Shown: piece by piece, positions 29,624-36,317 of the stretch | Numbering within the stretch: position 1 is the first letter of the stretch | Layout of the letters: every line of letters starts with the position of its first letter | IMG/VR virus record: IMGVR_UViG_3300037341_000028 | Location: 1-48,856 of that record | Strand: one strand, 5' to 3' | DNA: 48,856 bases | Source of the DNA: a virus | Position numbers and translations under genes: made by a program | Notes under the pieces: generated by a model | Database searches by the model: none | The model's input: the letters and a program-made list of their open reading frames with translations, nothing else | Told to the model about the DNA's origin: nothing

Positions 29624-29956
29624 GAGAAGAGCAAGTTTATGGCAATGCAACTGCGGCCTGAAAGCCGCCCTAAATGGGACAATGAGGCCGAAGAGGGTTA
29701 CAGCATCCCCGCTGGGCGGGACGAAATGTATTGGGTCATTGTTCCTACTATTTTGCAGGATGCAAAGCGCATCGAGTATTCCGACGCAGACGAAGATCAT
29801 CCTGAAGGGGTGATCGAGGCGACACTTGCAGACGGCAAGTGGGCAAAGATTGAAGGCGTCCCCTGGGGGGATACTGAAGAGGAGGCGTGGCAAGAGTTCG
29901 GAGAGTATGACGAGATTTATATAAGTGTCAAAGAGCCGTTCCCACGTTTCTACTAA
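29621..29956 (+). CDS. Acidic protein, unknown
   Basis: 111 residues behind TTAGGAGG. Contains MEKSKFMAMQLRPESRPKWD, RDEMYWVIVPTILQDAKRIE, ATLADGKWAKIEGVPWGDTE and a C-terminal beta end. Rich in Asp/Glu and Trp. It shares its leader sequence with the following gene. No family is recognised. Confidence 0.65.
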   Translation: MEKSKFMAMQLRPESRPKWDNEAEEGYSIPAGRDEMYWVIVPTILQDAKRIEYSDADEDHPEGVIEATLADGKWAKIEGVPWGDTEEEAWQEFGEYDEIYISVKEPFPRFY

Positions 29957-29960
29957 GCAG

Positions 29961-30005
29961 AGCAGCCCCGCCGAGGCGTTGTATCGGGCTAGGAGGCGCA
30001 TCATG
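29961..30005 (+). repeat. Duplicated ribosome-binding leader, copy 2
   Basis: Second copy of the leader described at 29579, ending in CTAGGAGGCGCATCATG, where the ATG starts the 52-residue gene. Confidence 0.75.
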
Positions 30006-30161
30006 AAGTTTGATATCAACAAGATACGTCGGCTGATGGAAGAGACGAAAGGCATGAACATTGTTGCATGCTCCGAGTATGTCCGGACATACGCACCGGA
30101 CATCCATGAAACGCCTATCGCAGATGCGATTATCACAGGAAGTTACGACCCCGTGGCGTAG
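30003..30161 (+). CDS. 52-residue protein, unknown
   Basis: ATG preceded by AGGAGGCGCATC. The chain (MKFDINKIRRLMEETKGMNI, SEYVRTYAPDIHETPIADAI) is a compact helical piece, perhaps three helices like a small DNA-binding domain, but no clear motif is seen. Bases 30162-30229 hold no gene. Confidence 0.55.
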   Translation: MKFDINKIRRLMEETKGMNIVACSEYVRTYAPDIHETPIADAIITGSYDPVA

Positions 30162-30229
30162 GCACAGGAATACAACGCGACGGCAGGTGAGCGGGCAATG
30201 GAGTATGCAGGCGGGAAGGTAAAACTGTA

Positions 30230-31102
30230 ATGAGCAAGATCATCACACACACATCGCCGGATTGGGACGCTATCGGGAGCGCGTGGCTGTTGCAACGCCA
30301 TGACAGTCACTACGAGCACGCTGAGATTGTTTGCGCTAGTCGTGAGCAAATCGAGGAATACAAAAACACGCACGCCGCTATTGTGGATTGCGGCGGCATC
30401 CTTGATCCGCTTGGGCGCCGCTTCGATCACCACCAGATGCCTGAGAGCGCCGCGAATGAAACGTGTGCTGCGTTGCTCGTCTGGGAATGGCTCGGCGGGA
30501 AGAGCGGATTTGCTGCCCATCTGGAGCCGCTTATCATGCTCATCTGGGCAGGCGACACAGGACGCAACAAATACGGCGCAGATGTAAGCCGCGAGGTTGG
30601 CCTGCACGCACAACTCAGCGCCCGCAAAGCGGCAGACTGGACGGACGCCGCATTAATGGAGTGGGGATGCCAGGAGTTTGATCTGCTGGCAGCACGCTTG
30701 CAGCGACAGGCAGAAGCCGCCGCCGAGCTTGCGGAGAAACTTGTGTGGCGTTCCGAAGATGGCAAAGTCGTTGCCATTGAGCACGGACAGCCGCGCCACA
30801 GTCAAGCCGCGTTCGCCGCCGGGGCAACGCTGGTAGTGTTCCGCAGCGACATTCCAACAGAGAACGGCACATCTTACGCCATCGGCATCCAAAGCAATCA
30901 GGCTGCTGAGTTCCCGCACGTTGGGGCTGTCCTCGCGGACTCCGCGGTGGATAGTGCAACACAGGTTGATGATTGGTTCCGCCACCCAGCGGGCTTCTTT
31001 GCTGGACGCGGCACAAGCAAGGCCACGCGCTTTGACCCGGTGCCTGACGGATTGACGGTTGACGCTGTGGCTCGCGCCATTGACGCAGCGTGGGATCGTT
31101 AG
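30230..31102 (+). CDS. DHH-family phosphoesterase-like protein
   Basis: 290 residues. Motifs THTSPDWDAIGSAWLLQR at about 6-23 (D-x-D) and VDCGGILDPLGRRFDHHQ at about 52-69 (D...DHH) are metal-binding motifs of the DHH/MYG1 superfamily. AALLVWEWLGG and LIMLIWAGDTGRNK follow as expected. The C-terminus has GTSYAIGIQSNQAAEFPH and HPAGFFAGRGTSKAT, like the substrate-binding DHHA-type part with a G-G/R-x-S pattern. The family cuts nucleotides, short oligonucleotides or DNA ends. Its role here is unknown; nucleotide signalling or RNA/DNA turnover are options. Confidence 0.75.
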   Translation: MSKIITHTSPDWDAIGSAWLLQRHDSHYEHAEIVCASREQIEEYKNTHAAIVDCGGILDPLGRRFDHHQMPESAANETCAALLVWEWLGGKSGFAAHLEPLIMLIWAGDTGRNKYGADVSREVGLHAQLSARKAADWTDAALMEWGCQEFDLLAARLQRQAEAAAELAEKLVWRSEDGKVVAIEHGQPRHSQAAFAAGATLVVFRSDIPTENGTSYAIGIQSNQAAEFPHVGAVLADSAVDSATQVDDWFRHPAGFFAGRGTSKATRFDPVPDGLTVDAVARAIDAAWDR

Positions 31103-31110
31103 GAGTGATT

Positions 31111-31440
31111 ATGCCCCGCTATTCCCTCCGCCTTGACGCGGAGTCCGCCGCTCGTCTGGAGCGCCTCGCCGAACAACACGGCGGCGAGGCCAGCGCCACG
31201 ATGCGCGAGGCGCTGAAATTGTACGAACTCGGCCAGGCGCACATGGCCGGTCTTGTGCGCGACGCATTGCTCAATCTGGCTGCTACCATCGAGCCGGATG
31301 AGTGCTACGATCCCGCCGATGATCCGCGTCGCGCTGAGGCGGTGATGGCACTTGCTGCCATCCTCGGCAGTGTCCCGGCTGCCGAAGGCGCCGCGCAGGC
31401 ACTCACGGTGATCTGGGCGCAGCGGCAAGAGCAACACTGA
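31111..31440 (+). CDS. Ribbon-helix-helix-like protein
   Basis: 109 residues from the ATG at 31111 with AGGAGTGATT upstream. The start PRYSLRLDAESAARLERLAE followed by QHGGEASATMREALKLYELG matches a CopG/MetJ-type ribbon-helix-helix, a dimeric DNA binder. The remaining 60 residues are helical with an acidic turn (IEPDECYDPADDPRRAEAV). It may regulate the small units around it; a plasmid-type copy control or antitoxin role is possible. Confidence 0.65.
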   Translation: MPRYSLRLDAESAARLERLAEQHGGEASATMREALKLYELGQAHMAGLVRDALLNLAATIEPDECYDPADDPRRAEAVMALAAILGSVPAAEGAAQALTVIWAQRQEQH

Positions 31441-31458
31441 CGCGAGCCGCCCCACTCC

Positions 31459-31498
31459 GGCACATTCGCCCACGTGGGCGTGTGCATAGATAGTATCC
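31459..31498 (+). repeat. Dispersed 40-base hairpin repeat, copy 2
   Basis: Second copy of the hairpin at 29154. Here CGCCCAC and GTGGGCG pair completely, with GCACA and TGTGC outside and a two-base bulge, making a 12-bp stem with no loop bases beyond the centre. It lies 18 bases after the stop of the RHH-like gene. Confidence 0.85.
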
Positions 31499-31508
31499 AC
31501 ATAGAAGA

Positions 31509-31585
31509 AAGGAGGACGCTCCTTCTGTAGTTTTGAGCTTTGAGATGGTCTCACGAGCCCGTGCTTCAAGGTACGGGCTTTGTGT
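31509..31585 (+). terminator. Two hairpins at the end of the RHH transcript, probable weak terminator
   Basis: AAGGAG/CTCCTT (31509-31524, 4-base loop) is followed by AGCCCGT/ACGGGCT (31556-31579, 10-base loop) and a T-rich tail. With the repeat at 31459 this gives three stem-loops in the 268-base gap 31441-31708, upstream of a fresh promoter at 31633. Confidence 0.5.
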
Positions 31586-31632
31586 CTCTGAGGTGGTTTT
31601 GTAGCAATCTTCTATCATATCTCCCGAACCTC

Positions 31633-31662
31633 TTGACATATCGATACACAATCGTGTATAAT
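31633..31662 (+). promoter_or_regulatory. Sigma-70 promoter
   Basis: TTGACA (31633-31638), 18 bases, TATAAT (31657-31662): both boxes are perfect. It drives a unit of four small genes ending at the terminator at 32690. Confidence 0.85.
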
Positions 31663-31708
31663 GGTGTCAGTTGAGGGACAACTGGTAGCAATAAGGAGAG
31701 ACACCGAT

Positions 31709-31909
31709 ATGACAGAGCAGATTACCCCGGATGGCACGATGGAGCGAGCGACGGACGTAGTACACGTCAAGATTGTAGAGGTTACGACAATGCCCCGCGA
31801 TGCTCGCACATGGGCGAAAGTGGACAAGATGCGCCCGTTGGCAGAAGGCGGCTGGTACTTCTTCGGTGTGCCGGAATGGACGCCACTGGAATGCGTGACG
31901 CTTTTTTGA
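31709..31909 (+). CDS. 66-residue protein, unknown
   Basis: Starts at 31709 behind AAGGAGAGACACCG. Beta-rich with HVKIVEVTTMPRDARTWAKV and a Trp/Phe end (EGGWYFFGVPEWTPLECVTL). No family is recognised. Confidence 0.6.
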   Translation: MTEQITPDGTMERATDVVHVKIVEVTTMPRDARTWAKVDKMRPLAEGGWYFFGVPEWTPLECVTLF

Positions 31910-31973
31910 GAAAGTTAGGCAAACATTGCCATGGGCGGCGCAAGCCGCTCATGACAGCACAGGAGCAAGGAAG

Positions 31974-32195
31974 ATGAATAAACCGCAACCGACACAAGAA
32001 GCAATCGTACGCCAGATGGCAGACCGCACCATACGCATTACGGTACACACACCCGACGCGCTGTCAATTGTAGAAACAGCGCGTCAGTTCGGCAGAGTTT
32101 ATGAAGCCATAATGCATGCAAACATGTATGATCTGTTTGTTGCCGATGGGTACGACGTGACAGAGGTGTTGCAATATCTGAAAAGTCAGGTATAG
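31974..32195 (+). CDS. 73-residue protein, unknown
   Basis: Starts at 31974 with AGGAGCAAGGA upstream. Reads MNKPQPTQEAIVRQMADRTI, RITVHTPDALSIVETARQFG, then a C-terminal helical part. Alternation of strand and helix with no diagnostic motif. Confidence 0.55.
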   Translation: MNKPQPTQEAIVRQMADRTIRITVHTPDALSIVETARQFGRVYEAIMHANMYDLFVADGYDVTEVLQYLKSQV

Positions 32196-32212
32196 AAAGC
32201 GGCAGGCACAGA

Positions 32213-32455
32213 ATGCCAGATGAAACCATCACTTACCAGGAAGCCGCCGAGCACCTGAACATCCGCCCCGACTACGTGCGCAAGCTCGTGCAATGGGGCA
32301 AACTGGAAGCCGCGCCTGCCGTCGGCAACCGTGGCCGCGTCACCCGCGCCTCGGTGGAACGCTACGCTGCGCAGCGGGGGCGGCGACAATTGAAGCCGAT
32401 TGAGGAGTTATCCGAACGGCAACGGTATAGGAGAAGGAAGGAAGGGGACGAATGA
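32213..32455 (+). CDS. Excisionase/MerR-type helix-turn-helix protein
   Basis: 80 residues. ETITYQEAAEHLNIRPDYVR followed by KLVQWGKLEAAPAVGNRGRV is the classic DNA-binding fold of excisionase and MerR-like small regulators (T-x-x-E-A-A-x-x-L...V....W.G.L.A), ending in SVERYAAQRG and a basic tail. Similar in type to the 61-residue protein at 35967. Likely a transcription regulator, since no integrase gene is seen that it could serve. Confidence 0.8.
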   Translation: MPDETITYQEAAEHLNIRPDYVRKLVQWGKLEAAPAVGNRGRVTRASVERYAAQRGRRQLKPIEELSERQRYRRRKEGDE

Positions 32456-32658
32456 AGTACGAAAGTTTAAAGCAGGCGTTTTTCAACGGCGACACCGAAT
32501 ACATTGGTCGGACGCTTGGTAAGAACGCAGACCGCATCGCTAAGCAGGCAAACGAGACAGACGACGCCGAACGCGGCACGTACCTCAACGGCTATGCAAA
32601 GGCGATTAATGACATTATGGCAGCTCTTGGTCTGGAGTACATCGAAGGTGACGTATAG
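32452..32658 (+). CDS. 68-residue helical protein, unknown
   Basis: ATG overlaps the upstream stop (ATGA). Helical, with KQAFFNGDTEYIGRTLGKNA and YLNGYAKAINDIMAALGLEY. The N-G-Y-x-x-A-I-N-D-I turn occurs in small phage proteins of unknown role. Last gene before the rho-independent terminator at 32690. Confidence 0.6.
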   Translation: MKYESLKQAFFNGDTEYIGRTLGKNADRIAKQANETDDAERGTYLNGYAKAINDIMAALGLEYIEGDV

Positions 32659-32689
32659 ACGGCAACGGTACAGGAGACGAAAATCATAG

Positions 32690-32714
32690 CCCCGCTTCGG
32701 CGGGGTTTCGTTTT
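32690..32714 (+). terminator. Intrinsic terminator
   Basis: CCCCGC-TTCG-GCGGGG with a tail TTTCGTTTT: a UUCG tetraloop stem with T run. Separates the small-gene unit from the partition module. Confidence 0.95.
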
Positions 32715-32721
32715 GCCCGGA

Positions 32722-32777
32722 TTGTACAGGATTGACACAACGTGTTATAATTGGCTTATAAGTTTGTTATAAGTTGT
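32722..32777 (+). promoter_or_regulatory. parC: parM promoter with three 11-bp tandem repeats (parC candidate)
   Basis: Three contiguous 11-mers at 32745-32755 (TTATAATTGGC), 32756-32766 (TTATAAGTTTG) and 32767-32777 (TTATAAGTTGT). They overlap the -10 region: TTGTAC (32722), 18 bases, TATAAT (32746), or TTGACA (32732), 19 bases, TATAAG (32757). In plasmid R1, ParR binds 11-bp direct repeats around the parM promoter to form the centromere and repress the operon. The same repeat length and place here support a parC function; only three copies are seen, against ten in R1. Confidence 0.7.
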
Positions 32778-32792
32778 TGTGAGGAGGGGTGT

Positions 32793-33845
32793 ATGCATGT
32801 CGTGTATGATGATGGGGCTGGATTGACAAAGGCAGGCATAGCGGGCAATGGAATGCAGGTCACGGCGATACCAGCACTGGTGCTACCCGTTGAGGCGGGT
32901 ATGGATGAGGAGTACCTATTGCGTTCTGATGTGATTGTTATCGGTCATAATCGTAATCAGTATCTTGTGGGCGATGCGGCCCGCGCACAGGGCGCCACTG
33001 CCTATGCCACAAGCAACTACCGCTACACGTCGCCAGATGCGCGCATCCGCCTCTACGCGGCGCTGTCCGAACTACTCCCGCCTGGAGAGCACGCCATTCG
33101 GATGGTCGCGGGGGCGAACGCGGAAGCATATCGCGCATTAAAACGCGATATTCAAGACTTCTTCACAGGCTCACACGAGTTCACGCGAGCGGACGCGAGC
33201 TACCGTGTGAATATCACAGACGTGCATGTGACCTCACAGCCGCGTGGCGCCGTGCTCTATTTCAGCGCACATACTCCTGCTGAACTGAAACAGGCACTCC
33301 AGAAGCGACCGCTCCATAGGGCCAACATTATTGGTATTGACGTGGGCACATTCACCACCGATTTGATCGCGCTCCGGCCCGAACGGCGCGCCGATGGCAG
33401 CAGTGAAATGCAAGAAATCTACCGGCGTTCTAAAGCGTTGCGGTTTGGCGTCCAGACGCTACGCAATAAGGTTGCCGAGTTGATCCAGCGATTGCAAGGC
33501 GCGCCGGGTCTGCCGGAACTCTGGGAGGTTGATCGGGCCATTGCAGAGCGGGTTGTGACCATTGACGGCAAGGATGAGAGCATCGCGCCTGAGATTGACG
33601 ACCTTCGTGATAGTCTCTGGGCACGCGCACATGAGGAGATACGTGCCCATTTTGAAGGTTTCTCAACGCATTATTTGCTGGTTGTCGGAGGAGGCGCAAC
33701 AGATACGACGTTCGGGCCGTCCATTCGTGCAACGTGGCACGGAAAACTGCCGATGGGAATGCCAGAAAAACACGCGCCACACGAGGCGCCTGTCAGGGGA
33801 TATGCAGAAATGGCTGTGCAGAAGTGGGGCCGTGACAATGCCTGA
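32793..33845 (+). CDS. parM: ParM-like actin, segregation ATPase
   Basis: 350 residues from the ATG at 32793 (GAGGAGGGG upstream). Actin-fold motifs are clear: phosphate 1 VYDDGAGLTKAG at 4-15, phosphate 2 IIGIDVGTFTTDLIAL at 179-194 and adenosine motif YLLVVGGGATD at 294-304. Length and motif spacing match ParM/StbA and related plasmid actins (about 320-350). These polymerise into filaments that push or pull DNA bound through ParR. The parR-like gene overlaps its end by 8 bases, and three 11-bp repeats precede it. Phage relatives such as AlpC move prophage DNA, an alternative role. Confidence 0.9.
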   Translation: MHVVYDDGAGLTKAGIAGNGMQVTAIPALVLPVEAGMDEEYLLRSDVIVIGHNRNQYLVGDAARAQGATAYATSNYRYTSPDARIRLYAALSELLPPGEHAIRMVAGANAEAYRALKRDIQDFFTGSHEFTRADASYRVNITDVHVTSQPRGAVLYFSAHTPAELKQALQKRPLHRANIIGIDVGTFTTDLIALRPERRADGSSEMQEIYRRSKALRFGVQTLRNKVAELIQRLQGAPGLPELWEVDRAIAERVVTIDGKDESIAPEIDDLRDSLWARAHEEIRAHFEGFSTHYLLVVGGGATDTTFGPSIRATWHGKLPMGMPEKHAPHEAPVRGYAEMAVQKWGRDNA

Positions 33846-34038
33846 GCCGCGCCGCTATACACTGCTGCTCTATCTGGACGATGAGAGCGACAACGCCATT
33901 GCTGAATGGCTCGACAGCCTCTCATTACGGAAACGCCAAAACGATGTAAAGGCGGCCCTACTGCGCGGCATACAGCAGCAGAACGCGCCACAGCCGCCAC
34001 AGTCGCCTGATGACGATGATGATACGTTCACGCTCTAA
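33838..34038 (+). CDS. parR: ParR-like centromere-binding adaptor
   Basis: 66 residues. RRYTLLLYLDDESDNAIAEW followed by LDSLSLRKRQNDVKAALLRG is the ribbon-helix-helix pattern of small ParR proteins encoded just downstream of parM: a beta strand Y-T-L-x-L-x-L, then W-L-D-S-L...R.R...K.ALL. The C-terminus (PQPPQSPDDDDDTFTL) is disordered and acidic and ends in hydrophobic residues, as expected for the tail that grips the ParM filament end. It should bind the 11-bp repeats at 32745-32777. Confidence 0.8.
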   Translation: MPEPRRYTLLLYLDDESDNAIAEWLDSLSLRKRQNDVKAALLRGIQQQNAPQPPQSPDDDDDTFTL

Positions 34039-34048
34039 AGAGAGGACT

Positions 34049-34720
34049 ATGCATCTACAACACAAAGAAGCTACCGCAACGCAGGCCGTGCAGGAACTTG
34101 CAGCCGAACGGCTGTATATTGATGCGAAGCAAACCATACTCACCGCGGGCGCATCTACCGTGCTTGCATTCCAGGGCACGCTGGGGCTATTCGTGCTGTC
34201 TGCCGCAATCCCTGCGGGTGCGTGGCAATGGTATCCGCTCGGGTTTGGGTTGTGCGTGTTGTCGTTTCTGGCGTTCCTGATCCCGTATTTCACCTATAAA
34301 AAGTGGCGCGCTGATCTGGACTATGAAGCCGACCGCCGTGCCTTGATGCTTGATGCATACGAAGAAAAGCAAGGTGTCACCACGACGATCACCGCCAGTG
34401 AAACAACGATCACGGCAGACGACCCGGCCCGGCTGCTGCTACTCCTGTTCTCACTCTGGCAGCGACGGAACGAACACCCAACACCATGGTCTGTGCGCAG
34501 TCTAGAAGGGCCGCAATACCTGAGTGTTGATCGTCGCGTGTTTGGGACGGCACAAATCCACCTCGGACAGGTGCCGACGCGAGAACACGCTCAGCAAATT
34601 GCAGCGCGACTAGAAGGCGCCCGCCTGCTCTCAGGCAATGGTGAGCGCAGCACGCGCCGCCTGCAACCGCAAACACTGGAGGAGTTTTTGAATTTGACTA
34701 TACCGAGGGTACTGAGATGA
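34049..34720 (+). CDS. Membrane protein of the partition operon, unknown
   Basis: 223 residues from the ATG at 34049 behind AGAGAGGACT. Two hydrophobic helices occupy about 42-62 and 66-86 (LFVLSAAIPAGAW region and GFGLCVLSFLAFLIPYF), followed by a cytoplasmic, helical C-terminal domain with a short insert and QYLSVDRRVFGTAQIHLGQV. That part has the look of a winged-helix or DNA-binding segment (REHAQQIAARLEGARLLSGN). It follows parR by ten bases and overlaps the next gene (ATGA). Function unknown; a membrane link to the partition system is an inference from operon structure. Confidence 0.65.
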   Translation: MHLQHKEATATQAVQELAAERLYIDAKQTILTAGASTVLAFQGTLGLFVLSAAIPAGAWQWYPLGFGLCVLSFLAFLIPYFTYKKWRADLDYEADRRALMLDAYEEKQGVTTTITASETTITADDPARLLLLLFSLWQRRNEHPTPWSVRSLEGPQYLSVDRRVFGTAQIHLGQVPTREHAQQIAARLEGARLLSGNGERSTRRLQPQTLEEFLNLTIPRVLR

Positions 34721-35574
34721 CAGATGATCAACGACTAGCCATCGCCCGCCGCGAGTTGTATGGAGAATGGCGCCGCGCCGACTTGCAGCGCGTGCTTAAC
34801 ATAAAACAGACAAAAGCGGGCCAATTAATCCGGGAATGGGAAATTGCAGGGCATATTACTGTGCGATACTCTAGCACGACGCAGGTATGTGCGTGGGCAG
34901 CCGACAAACCCGTGTCCGAAACAGCACAGACAGACGGACAGATGCCCCCGCACGCGCCCGCGAGCGCCCGCACGCAACGCTCGCGCCGCGTCCCTATGCC
35001 CTGGATTGTAGCGGGCATCGCGTGTGCGTTCGTGATAGCTGCCGTGGCGTCGTTCGCGGCGCTCACTCGACAGAATGAGCCAGTAGCTGTACAGTCGACA
35101 CCCACAACGGCGCCCACTGCTACCCAAACAAGCATACCGATGGTCGCGGCCTACTACGCACCAGGCGGGGAGTATGCACAGGATATCCCCATCGGCGGGC
35201 CTGTAACCGGCACATACGGACGCTACGTCCAGATTGACGGCCATCTCTGGATAGAGGCACCCGATCTCGCAGAACCGACGCCAGCGCCGACACAGACGCC
35301 GCACGTCATTGTCGTAGAGCAACCCGCACCGCCCGCACCTCCTGTGCAGACAACCGCGCCAACCGCTACCGCCGCGCCAGTACTGCCGCCCGACACCGTG
35401 CGAACATCAGCAGGTGTTGAGGTTGAGGTGGCAGCGACGGCAAAGTCGGTCGGCTGGACGATTGCCTGTAATGCCGATGAGTGCCGGTGTTTTAGCGGCG
35501 CCGTACCAGATGGCTACAGCATAGCACGCCGGAACGTTGAGTCAGAGGCATGTATGCTAGCTGTGAAGCCGTAA
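34717..35574 (+). CDS. HTH-transmembrane-extracytoplasmic protein
   Basis: 285 residues with a clear domain order. Residues 1-65 hold a winged-helix-like part (LAIARRELYGEWRRADLQRV, NIKQTKAGQLIREWEIAG). Residues 100-122 form one transmembrane helix (IVAGIACAFVIAAVASFAAL). The rest is outside: a Pro/Thr/Ala-rich spacer (TPTTAPTATQTSIP), a small domain around 150-185 and an ending with Cys pairs (CNADECRC). DNA-binding inside and a wall-facing part outside suggest anchoring of DNA to the membrane or signalling. Last gene of the partition operon, before a strong terminator. Confidence 0.7.
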   Translation: MTDDQRLAIARRELYGEWRRADLQRVLNIKQTKAGQLIREWEIAGHITVRYSSTTQVCAWAADKPVSETAQTDGQMPPHAPASARTQRSRRVPMPWIVAGIACAFVIAAVASFAALTRQNEPVAVQSTPTTAPTATQTSIPMVAAYYAPGGEYAQDIPIGGPVTGTYGRYVQIDGHLWIEAPDLAEPTPAPTQTPHVIVVEQPAPPAPPVQTTAPTATAAPVLPPDTVRTSAGVEVEVAATAKSVGWTIACNADECRCFSGAVPDGYSIARRNVESEACMLAVKP

Positions 35575-35588
35575 CTCACACCGCCACC

Positions 35589-35613
35589 GCCCGCCGGAGT
35601 GGCGGGCTTTTTT
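35589..35613 (+). terminator. Intrinsic terminator after the partition operon
   Basis: GCCCGCC-GGAGT-GGCGGGC followed by six T. Canonical rho-independent shape. Confidence 0.95.
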
Positions 35614-35637
35614 GTTGCCTGAAAACTCGCACGATCT

Positions 35638-35651
35638 GGCTTTGCAAAGCC
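35638..35651. promoter_or_regulatory. 14-base palindromic operator candidate
   Basis: GGCTTTGCAAAGCC is a perfect inverted repeat placed directly against the -35 box of the next promoter, a usual place for a repressor or activator dimer. The nearby excisionase-type protein (35967) or the XRE regulator are candidates to bind it. Confidence 0.5.
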
Positions 35652-35680
35652 TTGTAAAAATGACGAACGTGTGCTATAAT
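35652..35680 (+). promoter_or_regulatory. Sigma-70 promoter
   Basis: TTGTAA (35652-35657), 17 bases, TATAAT (35675-35680). Drives the last two rightward genes. Confidence 0.8.
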
Positions 35681-35727
35681 TAGATCAGTTGAGAGACGCT
35701 CAACATTCACACACAGGAGACAAGACA

Positions 35728-35970
35728 ATGGCAGGCACAAATAACTTTCCGGCAATTGACGACATTGGCGTAATCGGTTACACGCTGCACGGTGGCTGTG
35801 TAGTAATCACACAGACGGATGATGGCGGATATCGCATCGCGTATCACGCACAAGACGGAATGCCCGAAACCAGTTCTGATATATTTGAAACACTCGAAAA
35901 AACACATGAGGCTATGGCGCAGATCAGGATCAACGGAGAATGGGCACCGATGGAAGAAATAGAGCAGTGA
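35728..35970 (+). CDS. 80-residue protein, unknown
   Basis: ATG at 35728 with AGGAGACAAGACA upstream. A beta-rich start (IGVIGYTLHGGCVVITQTDD, GGYRIAYHAQDGMPETSS) and a C-terminal helix with IFETLEKTHEAMAQIRING. Looks like a small one-domain protein with three or four strands and a helix. No family is recognised. Overlaps the next gene by 4 bases. Confidence 0.6.
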   Translation: MAGTNNFPAIDDIGVIGYTLHGGCVVITQTDDGGYRIAYHAQDGMPETSSDIFETLEKTHEAMAQIRINGEWAPMEEIEQ

Positions 35971-36152
35971 AACACCACACCACCCAGGAGGCCGCCCGCC
36001 TCTTGAGGCTCACCCAACAGGGCGTACTTGCAGCCATCAGGCGCGGCAAGTTGCACGCCGAAAAGCACGGGCGCGATTGGCAAATATCGGACGAAGAGGT
36101 CGAGCGGTATCGACAAGAGCCTCGGCAGCGCGGCAGGCCCAAGAAACAGTAG
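35967..36152 (+). CDS. Excisionase-type helix-turn-helix protein
   Basis: 61 residues from a GTG overlapping the previous stop. HHTTQEAARLLRLTQQGVLA followed by AIRRGKLHAEKHGRDWQIS, then EEVERYRQEPRQRGRPKK: a textbook helix-turn-helix of excisionase/MerR type (HTH_17) with a basic AT-hook-like tail (QRGRPKK). Probably a small transcription regulator, perhaps of its own promoter with the palindrome at 35638. Confidence 0.8.
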   Translation: MKHHTTQEAARLLRLTQQGVLAAIRRGKLHAEKHGRDWQISDEEVERYRQEPRQRGRPKKQ

Positions 36153-36158
36153 ATAACA

Positions 36159-36193
36159 CAGGGCGCGGCGGGCCACATCCCCGCCGCGCCCTG
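36159..36193 (+). terminator. GC-rich hairpin ending the rightward strand
   Basis: CAGGGCGCGGCGGG and CCCGCCGCGCCCTG pair over 14 bases around a 7-base loop, 7 bases after the last rightward stop. No T run follows, so it may depend on the second hairpin at 36241. Confidence 0.75.
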
Positions 36194-36240
36194 CTTCCTA
36201 CATGCATACGCCATATCCGATGGCGCGCCCCATTATAGCA

Positions 36241-36276
36241 CGAGGCGCCGCCCTTCTCTCCAAGGGCGGCGCCTCG
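36241..36276. terminator. Convergent terminator hairpin between the two strands
   Basis: CGAGGCGCCGCCCTT and its exact complement form a 15-bp stem with a 6-base loop between the rightward early genes and the end of the leftward tail operon. Works for both directions by symmetry; the T run is weak. Confidence 0.75.
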
Positions 36277-36317
36277 CGTAAAGGTAGCATCAAGGAAGTG
36301 TCAACCACACGCGGCCA

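Noticed and set aside
30077-30092. 16-base perfect palindrome in the 52-residue gene
   Set aside because: About one palindrome of this size is expected by chance in a genome this long, and it lies within coding sequence.
32751-32792. Longer start of ParM at 32751
   Set aside because: The ATG-less extension lies within the -10 box and the 11-bp repeats; the ParM N-terminus matches the start at 32793.
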